Notes: a model not told the origin generated them from the sequence alone. Positions 41,338 to 50,563 are shown, numbered from the stretch's first letter. The stretch: 64,000 bases of DNA from Chryseobacterium sp. YIM B08800 (GCF_026163565.1 NZ_JAPDKN010000003.1:62001-126000), one strand, 5' to 3'. Program-made: numbers and translations.

Positions 41338-42276
41338 ATGGCCGATCAGTTAAGTTATCTATTTTCTACAAGAACGAGTAAAGATCTTGCAGAAAAAATT
41401 GCCCAGCATTATGGGAAAGAATTAGGAAAAATCAACTTTCAAGAGTTTAGCGACGGAGAATTTGAACCTGTTTTAGACGAATCTGTAAGAGGAGGAAGAG
41501 TTTTCCTAATCGGATCTACGTTTCCGCCGGCAGACAATCTTTTAGAATTGCTTCTAATGATTGATGCAGCAAAAAGAGCTTCTGCAAAAAGTATTACCGT
41601 AGTGCTTCCGTACTTTGGGCTTGCAAGACAAGACAGAAAAGACAAGCCAAGAGCGCCAATTGGTGCTAAATTGGTGGCAAATCTTTTAACTGCTGCAGGG
41701 GCAACCAGAGTAATGACGATGGATTTACACGCAGATCAGATTCAAGGGTTTTTTGAAATTCCTGTGGATCATTTGTATGCTTCTACCATCTTTGTAGATT
41801 ACATCAAAAATCTTGAACTTGATAATCTTACTATTGCCTCTCCGGATATGGGTGGTGCAAAAAGAGCGAAAAACTATGCAGGTCACCTTGGTGCGGATGT
41901 AGTAATTGCCTATAAAGAAAGAAAAAAAGCAAACGTTGTAGAAGAAATGTTCCTTATCGGGGATGTAGAAGGTAAAAACGTTATCCTTATTGATGACATG
42001 ATTGATACTGCAGGAACACTTTGCAAAGCTGCTGATATCTTGATGGAAAAAGGAGCGAAATCTGTAAGAGCAATGGCGACTCACGGAGTGCTTTCAGGAA
42101 AGGCTTATGACAATATTGAGAACTCACAATTATTAGAAGTTATTGTAACTGACTCAATTCCTGTGAAAAATGGTTTGTCATCTAAAATAAAAGTGCTATC
42201 TTGCGCCCCATTATTTGCAGATGTTATGAAGATGGTGCACGAGCATCAATCTATTAGCAGTAAGTTTGTTATCTAA
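41338..42276 (+). CDS. prs: Ribose-phosphate pyrophosphokinase
   Basis: Makes PRPP from ribose 5-phosphate and ATP, the precursor for nucleotides, His, Trp and NAD. The 312-residue length and blocks match class I PRPP synthetases: RQDRKDKPRAPIGAKLVANL (about 100-120), MDLHADQIQGFF (about 127-138, with the catalytic-site His), and the PRPP-binding loop VILIDDMIDTAGTL (about 218-231). It is the first gene of a pair with rplY (55 bases gap). PRPP is used in this window by apt. Confidence 0.95.
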   Translation: MADQLSYLFSTRTSKDLAEKIAQHYGKELGKINFQEFSDGEFEPVLDESVRGGRVFLIGSTFPPADNLLELLLMIDAAKRASAKSITVVLPYFGLARQDRKDKPRAPIGAKLVANLLTAAGATRVMTMDLHADQIQGFFEIPVDHLYASTIFVDYIKNLELDNLTIASPDMGGAKRAKNYAGHLGADVVIAYKERKKANVVEEMFLIGDVEGKNVILIDDMIDTAGTLCKAADILMEKGAKSVRAMATHGVLSGKAYDNIENSQLLEVIVTDSIPVKNGLSSKIKVLSCAPLFADVMKMVHEHQSISSKFVI

Positions 42277-42331
42277 TTGATAATTAACTGAATGCAATTT
42301 AAATCGAAACAATTTTTTTAAATTTTTATAA

Positions 42332-42976
42332 ATGAAATCTATTACAATTCAAGGTACAAAAAGAGAAAGCGTGGGCAAAAAGTCTACAAAAGCTTTACGT
42401 GATGCTGAATTAGTTCCTTGTGTTGTTTACGGAGGTGGTGAGCCATTGAATTTCTCTGCAGAAGAGAGAGCATTCAAAGGTTTGGTATATACTCCTGAAG
42501 CACACACGGTATCTATTGAAGTTGACGGACAGGTAATTCCTGCAGTTCTTCAAGATATTCAGTTCCACCCAATTACAGACAAAATTATTCACATCGACTT
42601 CTACAGATTATCTGACGATAAGCCGGTTATTATGGAAGTTCCGGTAAGAATTACAGGTCGTTCTAAAGGTGTTGTAGCTGGTGGTGTTCTACGTCAGACT
42701 TTCAGAAAATTGAAAGTAAAAGCTATTCCTGCAAATCTTCCAGATGAGATCGTTGTAGATATTACTTCGCTTAAAATTGGTAACAAACTTTATGTAGGAT
42801 CTATTAAGACTGAAGGTTATTCTTTCATGCATCCAGATAATGCAGTTGTTGTAGCTGTTAAAATGTCTAGAAATGCAGCTAAAGGAGGTGCATCTCAGGA
42901 TGACGATGATGATGAAGAAGAAGTTGCAACTGAAGAAGTTGCAGCTCCAGAAGCAGCTGAAGCTTCTGCAGAATAA
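42332..42976 (+). CDS. rplY: Ribosomal protein bL25 (Ctc type)
   Basis: A 214-residue bL25 of the long Ctc/TL5 type, binding 5S rRNA. N-terminal L25 domain (start [20 protein letters not shown], conserved [11 protein letters not shown]) and C-terminal beta domain ([20 protein letters not shown]). The last 35 residues are very acidic, [19 protein letters not shown], a tail common in Bacteroidota members. It is 55 bases behind prs, a conserved pairing in many bacteria. A terminator follows. Confidence 0.93.
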   Translation: MKSITIQGTKRESVGKKSTKALRDAELVPCVVYGGGEPLNFSAEERAFKGLVYTPEAHTVSIEVDGQVIPAVLQDIQFHPITDKIIHIDFYRLSDDKPVIMEVPVRITGRSKGVVAGGVLRQTFRKLKVKAIPANLPDEIVVDITSLKIGNKLYVGSIKTEGYSFMHPDNAVVVAVKMSRNAAKGGASQDDDDDEEEVATEEVAAPEAAEASAE

Positions 42977-43002
42977 GAAATTTCTTTTTCGAAATATAAA
43001 AG

Positions 43003-43028
43003 AACCTGTCAATTTTGGCAGGTTTTTT
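43003..43028 (+). terminator. Terminator of prs-rplY
   Basis: Stem AACCTG (43003-43008) and CAGGTT (43019-43024) with a G-T extension, followed by seven T. It lies 26 bases past the rplY stop. Confidence 0.7.
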
Positions 43029-43086
43029 TGTTTTTAGATTAAAACGATCACTCTATTAATCTGGCAGACTTTTAGATAAAAAATCG

Positions 43087-43094
43087 TAAATTTG
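43087..43094 (+). promoter_or_regulatory. -7 box of sufS
   Basis: TAAATTTG, 42 bases upstream of the sufS ATG. No -33 TTG at normal distance. A separate promoter from that of the suf operon. Confidence 0.5.
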
Positions 43095-43136
43095 ATGCGT
43101 TCTAAATAAAGAACTTTTTAATTAAAATTGTAATAA

Positions 43137-44357
43137 ATGTTTGACATTCAGGAAATCAGAAGTCAGTTTTCTATATTAAATCAGGAGGTGAACGGTAAAC
43201 CATTGGTTTATTTAGATAATGCAGCAACGTCTCAAAAGCCCAACTCAGTACTTGAGGTTTGGAATCAGTATTATACAGAGCTCAATGCTAATGTACATCG
43301 TGGAATTCATACATTGAGCCAATTAGCAACCGAAGAAATGGAGCTTTCAAGAAGAAAAATCCAGAAATTTATTAATGCTAAACATGATTTTGAAGTTATT
43401 TTTACCAAAGGAACAACCGAGGGTTTAAATCTTATCTCTTATATTTTAACTCAGAAGCTAAAAAAAGATGACGAGATTATCGTTTCTTATCTTGAGCATC
43501 ATTCGAATATCGTTCCTTGGCAATTGCTTTGCGAAAGAACGGGGGCGAAACTTCGCGTCATCCCAATCGATGAAAACGGAATTCTTCAATTGGATTATTT
43601 AGACGAATTTTTAAGCGAAAAAACAAAAGTAGTATCTGTTAATCAGGTTTCCAATGCTTTGGGAATTGTAAATCCTGTTGAAGAAATTATTGCTAAAACA
43701 AGAGCCAATTCTGATGCTTACATCGTGATTGATGGTGCTCAGTCGGCTCCTCATTTTACAATTGATGTACAGAAATTAGACTGCGATTTCTTTGTGTTTT
43801 CAGGGCATAAAATGTATGCTCCGATGGGAACGGGAATATTGTACGGAAAACAGGAAATTCTTGAAGATTTGCCGCCTTTCCACGGTGGAGGTGAAATGAT
43901 TGCAGTATGTTCTTTCGATGCAACAACGTATGCAGGTTTACCTTTTAAATATGAAGCCGGAACACCAAATGTTGGCGGAAATATTGCTTTAGGAGCGGCT
44001 ATAGATTTCATTAAAAAAGTAGGGCAGGAGAATATTCAAAACCACGAAAATGCTTTGCTGGAATATGCCCAAAAACAACTTTTAGAGATTGAGGACTTAA
44101 AAGTATATGGCGAAAAAGCGCACAGAACTGGCGTTGTTTCATTTAACTTAGAAGGAATTGGTATTTCTTCGGATGTAGGAATGATTCTCGATAAAATGGG
44201 AGTTGCAGTAAGAACCGGACATCATTGTACGCAACCGATCATGGATTTCTTTAATATTGCCGGAACCGTAAGAGCAAGTTTTGCGGTGTACAATACATTT
44301 AATGAAATCGATTTGCTTGTGGAAGGTGTGAAAAAAGCAAAAAGAATGCTTTCTTAA
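43137..44357 (+). CDS. sufS: SufS-type cysteine desulfurase
   Basis: A 406-residue PLP enzyme that removes sulfur from L-cysteine, forming a persulfide for Fe-S assembly. The PLP lysine is in SGHKMYAPMGTGILYG (Lys near 225), and the active-site cysteine in RTGHHCTQP (about 360), with the group II (SufS/CsdA) spacing. It begins FDIQEIRSQFSILNQEVNGK and PLVYLDNAATSQKP. It stands alone about 30 kb from the suf operon and on the opposite strand. No SufE/SufU partner is seen in this window. Confidence 0.94.
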   Translation: MFDIQEIRSQFSILNQEVNGKPLVYLDNAATSQKPNSVLEVWNQYYTELNANVHRGIHTLSQLATEEMELSRRKIQKFINAKHDFEVIFTKGTTEGLNLISYILTQKLKKDDEIIVSYLEHHSNIVPWQLLCERTGAKLRVIPIDENGILQLDYLDEFLSEKTKVVSVNQVSNALGIVNPVEEIIAKTRANSDAYIVIDGAQSAPHFTIDVQKLDCDFFVFSGHKMYAPMGTGILYGKQEILEDLPPFHGGGEMIAVCSFDATTYAGLPFKYEAGTPNVGGNIALGAAIDFIKKVGQENIQNHENALLEYAQKQLLEIEDLKVYGEKAHRTGVVSFNLEGIGISSDVGMILDKMGVAVRTGHHCTQPIMDFFNIAGTVRASFAVYNTFNEIDLLVEGVKKAKRMLS

Positions 44358-44366
44358 TAACTTAAC

Positions 44367-44398
44367 AGACTGTTTCTTTGAAGCAGTCTTTATTTTTT
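44367..44398 (+). terminator. Terminator of sufS
   Basis: Arms AGACTG (44367-44372) and CAGTCT (44384-44389), extendable inward with weak pairs, then TTTATTTTTTT. Stem moderate in strength. Confidence 0.6.
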
Positions 44399-44402
44399 TA
44401 GT

Positions 44403-45521
44403 ATGATGAAATACAAGATTTTTTATGCTTTTGCACTATTGTTGTTTCCTTTGTTTTTTAGTGCAACAACAATTCCTTTTGAATATATTGATGGAAAAAT
44501 AATCATCAATGTTGACATTAAAAATAAGAAACATAACTTCATATTTGATACCGGTGCTTTAACGATTGTTTCTTCTGAACTAAAAGGTTCGTTGAATGAA
44601 AAGAAGAGCAATGTTGTATTTGAAGCTACAGATGCCAATAATTCTACATCAAAGATGGATCTTTTCTCAACCAACGAGTTGAAAATTGATGATCTGAAAT
44701 TTAAAAATATAGACTTTTCATTTGCAGATATTAGTTGGATGGATTCTCGTGCGTGCAAGAAAATCAGTGGAATTTTCGGAGCAAATATGATGAATAATAA
44801 AGTTTGGCGAATCGATTTTAAACTTAAAACAATTATTGTTTCAGATAAAGTAACGGAAAGTTCTACCGAATCGGTATCAATCCCATTTTCCGAAGAAAAT
44901 TTCACTCATGTTCCTAAAATCAGTGTCAATATAAGAAAGCAAAATTTCAATGTGTTTTTCGATACAGGAGCGGGTTCTGGTTTTTCAATTGATTCAAAAT
45001 CTTATCAATTAGTAAAAGACAAAAATTTCTTGGTTTTTGAAGGACTTTTATCACAATCGTTAATCAGCATTAGTAAAGGCGATAGACCGCTTGATATGAT
45101 GGAAGTTGAGGTTGATAATAAAGTTTTGGGGAATCAGATTGTTGACACGAGTTCAGATTCCCGAAATTTGGTAGGAACAAGATTTATGGAAAATTTTCTC
45201 ATCGATTTAGATTTCATCAACAAAAAAATCATTCTCAATCTAACAGGCAAAACCCCAGAATATAATAGCTTTGGAGTTGCTTTTTCTCCTGTAGAAAACC
45301 ATTTGGTTATCGTTAATAAACTAAAAATTCCTCAGTTGTCAGAATTAAATTTGGTGGATAAGATTATTAAGGTAAATAATATTGATGTTTCAAAAATCAA
45401 TGCTGAAAAATTTTGTGAGGTTAAAAAGTTGATTGATAACAGTTCTGAAATTACAATTGAAAACGAATCGGGAAAAGAATTCAAACTCGAAAAGAAAAAT
45501 ATTTTACAGTATTTAAATTAA
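44403..45521 (+). CDS. Retropepsin-like aspartic protease with C-terminal PDZ
   Basis: A 372-residue exported protein. After a signal peptide (IFYAFALLLFPLFFSATT), two aspartic-protease lobes each carry a DTG: NFIFDTGALTIVSSEL (about 48-63) and FNVFFDTGAGSGFSID (about 178-193). A PDZ-like domain follows from about residue 300 (SPVENHLVIVNKL, LSELNLVDKIIKVNNIDVSK). It belongs to the clan of pepsin-like retropepsin-fold bacterial proteases seen in Bacteroidota, with periplasmic location. The presence of two lobes in one chain matches eukaryotic-type arrangement. The substrate is not known. An ATG at 44406 is an alternative start. Confidence 0.75.
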   Translation: MMKYKIFYAFALLLFPLFFSATTIPFEYIDGKIIINVDIKNKKHNFIFDTGALTIVSSELKGSLNEKKSNVVFEATDANNSTSKMDLFSTNELKIDDLKFKNIDFSFADISWMDSRACKKISGIFGANMMNNKVWRIDFKLKTIIVSDKVTESSTESVSIPFSEENFTHVPKISVNIRKQNFNVFFDTGAGSGFSIDSKSYQLVKDKNFLVFEGLLSQSLISISKGDRPLDMMEVEVDNKVLGNQIVDTSSDSRNLVGTRFMENFLIDLDFINKKIILNLTGKTPEYNSFGVAFSPVENHLVIVNKLKIPQLSELNLVDKIIKVNNIDVSKINAEKFCEVKKLIDNSSEITIENESGKEFKLEKKNILQYLN

Positions 45522-45643
45522 TTTCAATTTAAAAAACAGCAATTTCTCATTCTAAAAACATTCTGTAATGAATCTTGTTACATTATAGATTTTAACAATT
45601 GTTCAAATTAGCTTTTTATCAGTTTTCTTAGGTTTGTTTATAC

Positions 45644-45651
45644 TAATTTTG
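45644..45651 (+). promoter_or_regulatory. -7 box of the nitroreductase gene
   Basis: TAATTTTG, 23 bases before the ATG at 45675. No -33 TTG at 17-23 nt. Confidence 0.5.
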
Positions 45652-45674
45652 TCCGGTAAAATTTTATTCAATGT

Positions 45675-46307
45675 ATGGAATTATTAGATAAATTAAACTG
45701 GAGATTTGCTACAAAAGCAATGAACGGGCAAAAAGTGCCACAGGAAAAACTAGATAAAATATTAGAGGCGGCAAGATTAGCGCCTACTTCGAGCGGTTTG
45801 CAGCCTTTTGAGATTATTGTAATCAGCAATCAGGAAATTAAAGAGCAAATCAAACCTCACGCTTGGAATCAGCCACAGATCACAGATTGCTCGCATCTTT
45901 TGGTATTTGCAGCTTGGGATAATTATACCGAAGAAAGAATCAACAAAATGTTTGATCTCACCAATGATGTAAGAGGTTTTAAAAACGAAGGCTGGGAAAA
46001 TTACAGACAACAGATCTTGGCAACGTATCCCCCGAGACCGGCTGAAGAAAACTTCACACACGCAGCAAAACAGGCTTATATTTCTTTTGGAGCAGCGATT
46101 ATAGCGGCGGCTTTCGAAGAGGTAGATTCTACGCCAATGGAAGGGTTTTCACCTGAAGCAGTAGACGAAATTTTAAATTTAAAGGAAAAAGGTTTAAGAA
46201 GCGTTCTTCTTTTGCCGATCGGTTACAGAGATACTGAAAATGACTGGTTGGTAAACCTTACCAAAGTGAGAAAATCGAAAGAAGATTTCATCACAGAACT
46301 CAATTAA
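45675..46307 (+). CDS. NAD(P)H-dependent nitroreductase family oxidoreductase
   Basis: A 210-residue FMN flavoenzyme of the nitroreductase family (NfsB/NfnB-like). N-terminal LNWRFATKAMNGQKVPQEKL, phosphate-binding AARLAPTSSGLQPFEIIVI (about 31-49), QAYISFGAAIIAAAFEEVDS (about 130-150) and ending GYRDTENDWLVNLTKVRKSK. It reduces quinones or nitroaromatics with NAD(P)H; the true physiological substrate is unknown. Monocistronic. Confidence 0.9.
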   Translation: MELLDKLNWRFATKAMNGQKVPQEKLDKILEAARLAPTSSGLQPFEIIVISNQEIKEQIKPHAWNQPQITDCSHLLVFAAWDNYTEERINKMFDLTNDVRGFKNEGWENYRQQILATYPPRPAEENFTHAAKQAYISFGAAIIAAAFEEVDSTPMEGFSPEAVDEILNLKEKGLRSVLLLPIGYRDTENDWLVNLTKVRKSKEDFITELN

Positions 46308-46330
46308 CGGCTAATTTTTTTCTTCATAGA

Positions 46331-46366
46331 AAAATCCCTTTCAAGGTTATTTTTGAAAGGGATTTT
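46331..46366 (+). terminator. Terminator of the nitroreductase gene
   Basis: A 14-bp perfect stem (46331-46344 with 46353-46366) with an 8-nt loop, followed by TTTATTT, 23 bases past the stop. Confidence 0.75.
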
Positions 46367-46392
46367 ATTTATAATAAATTACATAAAGTTTG

Positions 46393-46503
46393 TCATTCCG
46401 TAGGAATCTCGACAATGTATTTGCGTAATTTTTAAAGCTCAATTTAGATTTCTCTGGAATGAGAAACGTATTGAAAATCTGTGTCAATCCGTGAAGATCT
46501 GTG
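46393..46503. repeat. Intergenic repeat element (inverted pair plus 10-bp tandem)
   Basis: In the hemE-nitroreductase spacer, TCATTCCGTAGGAATCTC (46393-46410) is roughly inverted at 46445-46462 (about 13 of 18). It is followed by three 10-mers: AAAATCTGTG, TCAATCCGTG and AAGATCTGTG (46474-46503). Sequences of this kind recur in flavobacterial spacers in my recollection; no gene is present. Confidence 0.55.
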
Positions 46504-46513
46504 GGAATAAAAT

Positions 46514-47545
46514 TTAATTATTTGGCTTCCAATCTACAACAGCTCTGATAAACGCTTCCGCATTTTCCAAAGGAATATTTGGTAAAATTCCGTGTCCTAA
46601 ATTGGCAATATATCGGTCTTTTCCGAAACGGTTGATCATTTCATTCACCATTTTCTTGATGGTTTCAGGTGTAGAATGAAGTCTTGCAGGATCAAAATTC
46701 CCCTGAAGCGTCATCGTGTGATTGGTCAAAGTTCTTGCAAATTCAGGTTTGATCGTCCAGTCAACTCCTAAAGCTGAAACCGGAGCCATTGTCATTTCTT
46801 CCAAAGCAAACCAGCATCCTTTTCCGAAAACGACAACGTGTGTTAATGGGCTTAAAGCTTCAACAATCTGGTTGATGTATTTCCAAGAAAATTCCTGGTA
46901 ATCTGCCGGAGAAAGCATTCCGCCCCAAGAATCGAAAACCTGAACGGCAGAAACTCCTTTTTCAACTTTTCTTTTCAGATAAGCGATCGTAGTGTCTGTA
47001 ATTTTCTGAAGTAACAAATGTGCTGCTTCCGGTTGTTGGAAACAGAAAGATTTAGCAATATCAAAAGCCTTGCTTCCTTTACCTTCTACGCAATAGCAAA
47101 GGATCGTCCACGGAGAACCCGCAAAACCAATCAATGGAATATCGTTGTCTAATTTAAGTAAAGTTAATTCTATGGCGTCAAAAACGTATCCTAAAGTATC
47201 ATTCACATCGGGAACAATTACATTCTGCACATCTTCCATGGTTCTGATTGGATTATCTAACCACGGACCTACATTTTCCTTCATTTTAAAATCAATCCCC
47301 ATTGCTTGAGGAACCACCAAAATATCAGAAAATAAAATCGCAGCATCCAAAGGATATCTTCTTATCGGCTGAACTGTAATTTCAGAAGCCAGTTCCGGAG
47401 TCTGACATCTTGTGAAGAAGTCGTACTTGTCGCGAAGTGCGATAAATTCAGGTAAATATCGTCCTGCCTGTCTCATCATCCAAACCGGTGGTCTTTCTAC
47501 AGTTTCACCACGAAGTGCTTTTAAATATAGGTCGTTTTTAATCAT
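46514..47545 (-). CDS. hemE: Uroporphyrinogen decarboxylase
   Basis: Decarboxylates the four acetate side chains of uroporphyrinogen III to give coproporphyrinogen III. The 343 residues carry the family signatures [18 protein letters not shown] (about 17-34) and [13 protein letters not shown] after [18 protein letters not shown] (about 142-160). Conserved [18 protein letters not shown] lies near the C-terminus. It is last in the haem cluster, 37 bases after hemD, with a heptamer-repeat tract between them. Confidence 0.95.
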   Translation of the reverse strand: MIKNDLYLKALRGETVERPPVWMMRQAGRYLPEFIALRDKYDFFTRCQTPELASEITVQPIRRYPLDAAILFSDILVVPQAMGIDFKMKENVGPWLDNPIRTMEDVQNVIVPDVNDTLGYVFDAIELTLLKLDNDIPLIGFAGSPWTILCYCVEGKGSKAFDIAKSFCFQQPEAAHLLLQKITDTTIAYLKRKVEKGVSAVQVFDSWGGMLSPADYQEFSWKYINQIVEALSPLTHVVVFGKGCWFALEEMTMAPVSALGVDWTIKPEFARTLTNHTMTLQGNFDPARLHSTPETIKKMVNEMINRFGKDRYIANLGHGILPNIPLENAEAFIRAVVDWKPNN

Positions 47546-47553
47546 AATTTTAA

Positions 47554-47581
47554 TTGATAATTGACGGCTTTTAGTTGATAG
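47554..47581. repeat. Degenerate 7-bp tandem repeat (hemD-hemE)
   Basis: Four heptamers TTGATAA, TTGACGG, CTTTTAG and TTGATAG (47554-47581) lie in the 37-base hemD-hemE spacer. Confidence 0.65.
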
Positions 47582-47582
47582 G

Positions 47583-48269
47583 TTATAAAAAATCTTTCTC
47601 TAATCTATTTTTTATGACCGACAATATGTTTAATAAAGTATTTTCTGTACTTGTAAAAATCTCAGATTTTGTATGTTTTCTTATCTCTTTAGAAGTGGTT
47701 TCTCCTATTGAAAATAGAATGACATTTTCTAAAGAATTATTTTTCGCAAAACTACGAACTCCACTCGGGCTAAAAAAAACTATTGCATGATATTTTTCAT
47801 GTATCACAGGATTAAGTGCTTCGGTCTCATAAACAGTCACTTTTTTGTACGAAATATTCTGCAGTGGAAGTTCTTTGTCTAAAACATCCAATGCTAAATT
47901 TCCACAAAAATGAATGAATTTTTCGTGGACACAGTTTTCAGTGATAAACTGAGATAATGTTTCAGCATTTTTTAAAACCTTAAAGGTTCCGAAACCGTTT
48001 TTACGAAGCTCTCTTTTGGTTTTTTCGCCTACACAATAGATTTTGTTATAGTTTTTTGCAGTGAAATCTTCATTAGGCTGAAATCTGTTTTCAAAAAAAG
48101 ATTTTACACCGTTGGAGCTTGTGAAAATAAGCGATCGGTCTTTCAGGTCAAAACGTTCTACCGAAATCGATCTTGTTTTTATTACCTCAATACAATCTAC
48201 CGAAATATGATTTCTCAGTTTTTCAGAAATGTATTTAGGATCGATGTTTTTGGTAAATAAAATGTTCAT
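47583..48269 (-). CDS. hemD: Uroporphyrinogen-III synthase
   Basis: Cyclises hydroxymethylbilane with D-ring inversion, giving uroporphyrinogen III. HemD proteins are poorly conserved; this 228-residue protein shows the two Rossmann-like halves with [16 protein letters not shown] (about 49-64), [16 protein letters not shown] (about 77-93), [15 protein letters not shown] (about 163-177) and [14 protein letters not shown] (about 187-200). Position in the haem cluster supports the call. Its ATG overlaps the amidase stop by one base (TAATG), so it is translated with the amidase. Confidence 0.88.
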   Translation of the reverse strand: MNILFTKNIDPKYISEKLRNHISVDCIEVIKTRSISVERFDLKDRSLIFTSSNGVKSFFENRFQPNEDFTAKNYNKIYCVGEKTKRELRKNGFGTFKVLKNAETLSQFITENCVHEKFIHFCGNLALDVLDKELPLQNISYKKVTVYETEALNPVIHEKYHAIVFFSPSGVRSFAKNNSLENVILFSIGETTSKEIRKHTKSEIFTSTENTLLNILSVIKNRLEKDFL

Positions 48270-48925
48270 TAAGGTTTGTCTTTTAAATATAAATCTGCGA
48301 CTTGCTTTCTTACTTTTGTCATGAAGTCTTTTCCTGGATCTTCTTTTCCTGTGAAATAATTGGGATCAGATTCTTTCCATAATTTAGAATTTCTGAAAAT
48401 TCCGTATTCTGAATGGCCAATAAGATATTCTATTTTATATTTTTTGGTTAAATATCTCACCAATTCTGCGTTGGCTTCAACTTGTTTTTCGGTAAGCGGT
48501 TGTTTCTTGCTTCCGATATTTTCAACTCCGATGGCGCAATAATTTAAACCAATCGTGTGTCTTGCAAATTGAGTTGGTTCCATCAATTGATAAATAGTTC
48601 CGTCGCGGTCTATGATAAACTGAGAAGAAACATTTAAGGTGCTTTGTTTTTTTAAAGTATTTCTTGCACTTTCTAGGTGGGTTTTGTTGAAGTATTTGTG
48701 GTTACTTTCTACTGTTCCTCCGGCTGTATAATGCAAAACAATCATTTTCGGAACAATCGTCGGCGTTTTTTGAGTTAAACCGTGATGTTCTTTTAAATAT
48801 TCTAAACTTAATTGAATTCTTTCCGCAGAATAACTGATCGGTTTATTGACGATTTTTAAACTTGAATTTTGTGCAGAACTCAAATTTAAAATAAATAAAA
48901 ACAAAATGAAAACTACTTTTCTCAT
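48269..48925 (-). CDS. N-acetylmuramoyl-L-alanine amidase (PGRP/amidase_2)
   Basis: A 218-residue exported enzyme of the amidase_2 family, cutting the amide bond between muramic acid and the stem peptide. Signal peptide FILFLFILNLSSAQ. Zinc ligand candidates are H65 in VLHYTAGG, H123 in ARHTIGLNYCAIGVENIG and D200 in EDPGKDF, with H171 in LIGHSEYG. Flanked 6 bases upstream by a DUF1287 gene and 1-bp overlapped by hemD downstream: a cell-wall gene translated inside a haem operon. Confidence 0.88.
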   Translation of the reverse strand: MRKVVFILFLFILNLSSAQNSSLKIVNKPISYSAERIQLSLEYLKEHHGLTQKTPTIVPKMIVLHYTAGGTVESNHKYFNKTHLESARNTLKKQSTLNVSSQFIIDRDGTIYQLMEPTQFARHTIGLNYCAIGVENIGSKKQPLTEKQVEANAELVRYLTKKYKIEYLIGHSEYGIFRNSKLWKESDPNYFTGKEDPGKDFMTKVRKQVADLYLKDKP

Positions 48926-48931
48926 CTTATA

Positions 48932-49513
48932 TTATTTTGAATATTGGTAATGTCCGGTAATTGTAAATTTAAACAGGCAATCTTCAATAACCTGTCCTGC
49001 ACCGATGTTATGTACAATTAAATATCTTTTTCCGTCTGCCGATTTTTTGTTGACCACAATTCCGATATGTGTTAAATTCCCGGGAAGAAGCCATGTTACA
49101 ATATCTCCGGGAACGTAAGAAGCAGGATTTGTATCTATAGCTTTTGATTTACCAAATTTTGCAAAGAAAACTCTCAAATTTGGAACTCTTCGGTGATCAA
49201 TATTGGTATCGGGTCTTTTTAAACCCCAGTTTTTAGGATATTTAGAAAAATTCTTCTTCATGTCTTCATGTACTTCCTTTTGAAGATCAATACCTAATTT
49301 TCTATACGCTCTGATCACTACATCTGTACAAACTCCTTTATCAGCCGGAACATCTCCATTGGGGTATTTCAGCGTAAAATAAGCCGGATCGTAAGTTACT
49401 TTATCTTTCGTTAAGCTTAAAGCTGCGTCAGATAATTTTTGCGCAAATTGGTTTTGAGCATTAGCAATAAAAACAAAAAACAGAAAAATAAATATTGAAA
49501 AGTACTTTTTCAT
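48932..49513 (-). CDS. DUF1287 family exported protein
   Basis: A 193-residue DUF1287 protein with signal peptide (MKKYFSIFIFLFFVFIANAQ). Hallmarks are PNGDVPADKGVCTDVVIRAY (about 49-68), DMKKNFSKYPKNWGLKRPDT, IDHRRVPNLRVFF and PGDIVTWLLPGNLTHIGIVV (about 141-160). The Cys and His fit an NlpC/P60-like (papain-fold) site, so it could be a peptidoglycan hydrolase, but the family is unproven. The ATG at 49513 is used, because the longer frame would add an atypical leader. It follows hemC by 141 bases and precedes the amidase by 6. Confidence 0.85.
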   Translation of the reverse strand: MKKYFSIFIFLFFVFIANAQNQFAQKLSDAALSLTKDKVTYDPAYFTLKYPNGDVPADKGVCTDVVIRAYRKLGIDLQKEVHEDMKKNFSKYPKNWGLKRPDTNIDHRRVPNLRVFFAKFGKSKAIDTNPASYVPGDIVTWLLPGNLTHIGIVVNKKSADGKRYLIVHNIGAGQVIEDCLFKFTITGHYQYSK

Positions 49514-49623
49514 CAGTTTAAAATTAAAATTGAAAAACAGTTTTGTAAAGTTCAAAAATTAATTTTAAACATGAAGATTCTTTAAGCATAAAGAAATGTT
49601 AAGATTCAGAAAATCTTAATTTT

Positions 49624-49651
49624 ACCTAAAACCTAAAACCTAAAACCTAAA
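49624..49651. repeat. Perfect tandem heptamer, 4 copies of ACCTAAA
   Basis: ACCTAAA is repeated four times without error at 49624-49651, just downstream of the hemC stop (minus strand). It is the cleanest of the 7-bp tandem tracts in the window. Confidence 0.9.
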
Positions 49652-49654
49652 ATC

Positions 49655-50563
49655 TTAAAGCTGAGTTTTAATTTCAGCCATCAATTCTTTACCTCCGTTT
49701 TCTAAAACAATATTGGCAAATTTTTCACCAAAATTTTCTTCTTCATTATATTCAAAACTTTCGTCGGTGGCGATATAATTTTTCCCGTCCAAAGAGCAAA
49801 GAGCGGCTTTGAACCTGATCTGGTTTTCAATTTTTTCGGCAAAAGCTCCAATAGGTGCAGTACAGCCTCCTTCAAGAGTGCTCAGGAAATTTCTTTCAAT
49901 TTCTACACAGATTTGGGTCTGTTTATGACTAATCTGTTTCAGAATATCGTTGATTTCTTTTTTGTCCGAATGTCCGGCAACTGCAACCACGCCTTGTGAA
50001 GGTGCAGGAATCATGAATGGAATAAATTCGTAATCGATATCCATCTTCATTCTTTTAATTCCGGCTAAAGATAAAATGGTCGCATCAAAATCTTGTTCTT
50101 CCAGCTTCTGAAGTCTGGTCTGAATATTTCCTCTGATGTCAAAAAATTCTGTGTCAGGATAATTTTTAGACCAAAAAGCCCTTCTTCTTAAACTGCTTGT
50201 CGCCAATTTAAGTTCGTGAAATTCTTTATCAATTGCCGATTTTCTTTTAATTAAAACATCTTGCGGATGATCTCTTTCAAGATAAGCGACAATTTCTATA
50301 TTTTCGGGTAATTTTGTAGGTACATCTTTTAGAGAGTGCACGGCAATATCAATTTCGTCATTCAGCAATGCGATGTCTAAATCTCTTGTAAAAACTCCTG
50401 TAATTCCTAAAGAATAAAGAGGTTGATTAAGATTTTTGTCGCCTGAAGAAACAATCGGGACAATCTCGGTAAGGTAATTAAGGTTTTGCAAATGCCTTGC
50501 AACTTCTCTAGCCTGCCAAAGTGCAAGTGCAGAATTTCGGGTTCCTATTCTAATGCTTTTCAT
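49655..50563 (-). CDS. hemC: Hydroxymethylbilane synthase
   Basis: Joins four porphobilinogens head-to-tail on a dipyrromethane cofactor. The 302 residues contain RIGTRNSALALWQAREV (5-21), IDIAVHSLKDVPTKLPENIE (about 91-110), and the cofactor cysteine in TLEGGCTAPIGAF (about 233-245). Its start overlaps the hemA end by 14 bases, so the two are translationally linked. Confidence 0.95.
   Translation of the reverse strand: MKSIRIGTRNSALALWQAREVARHLQNLNYLTEIVPIVSSGDKNLNQPLYSLGITGVFTRDLDIALLNDEIDIAVHSLKDVPTKLPENIEIVAYLERDHPQDVLIKRKSAIDKEFHELKLATSSLRRRAFWSKNYPDTEFFDIRGNIQTRLQKLEEQDFDATILSLAGIKRMKMDIDYEFIPFMIPAPSQGVVAVAGHSDKKEINDILKQISHKQTQICVEIERNFLSTLEGGCTAPIGAFAEKIENQIRFKAALCSLDGKNYIATDESFEYNEEENFGEKFANIVLENGGKELMAEIKTQL

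Noticed and set aside
49624..49651. Four ACCTAAA copies as a CRISPR remnant
   Set aside because: Units are 7 bp with no spacers between them; this is a simple tandem repeat.
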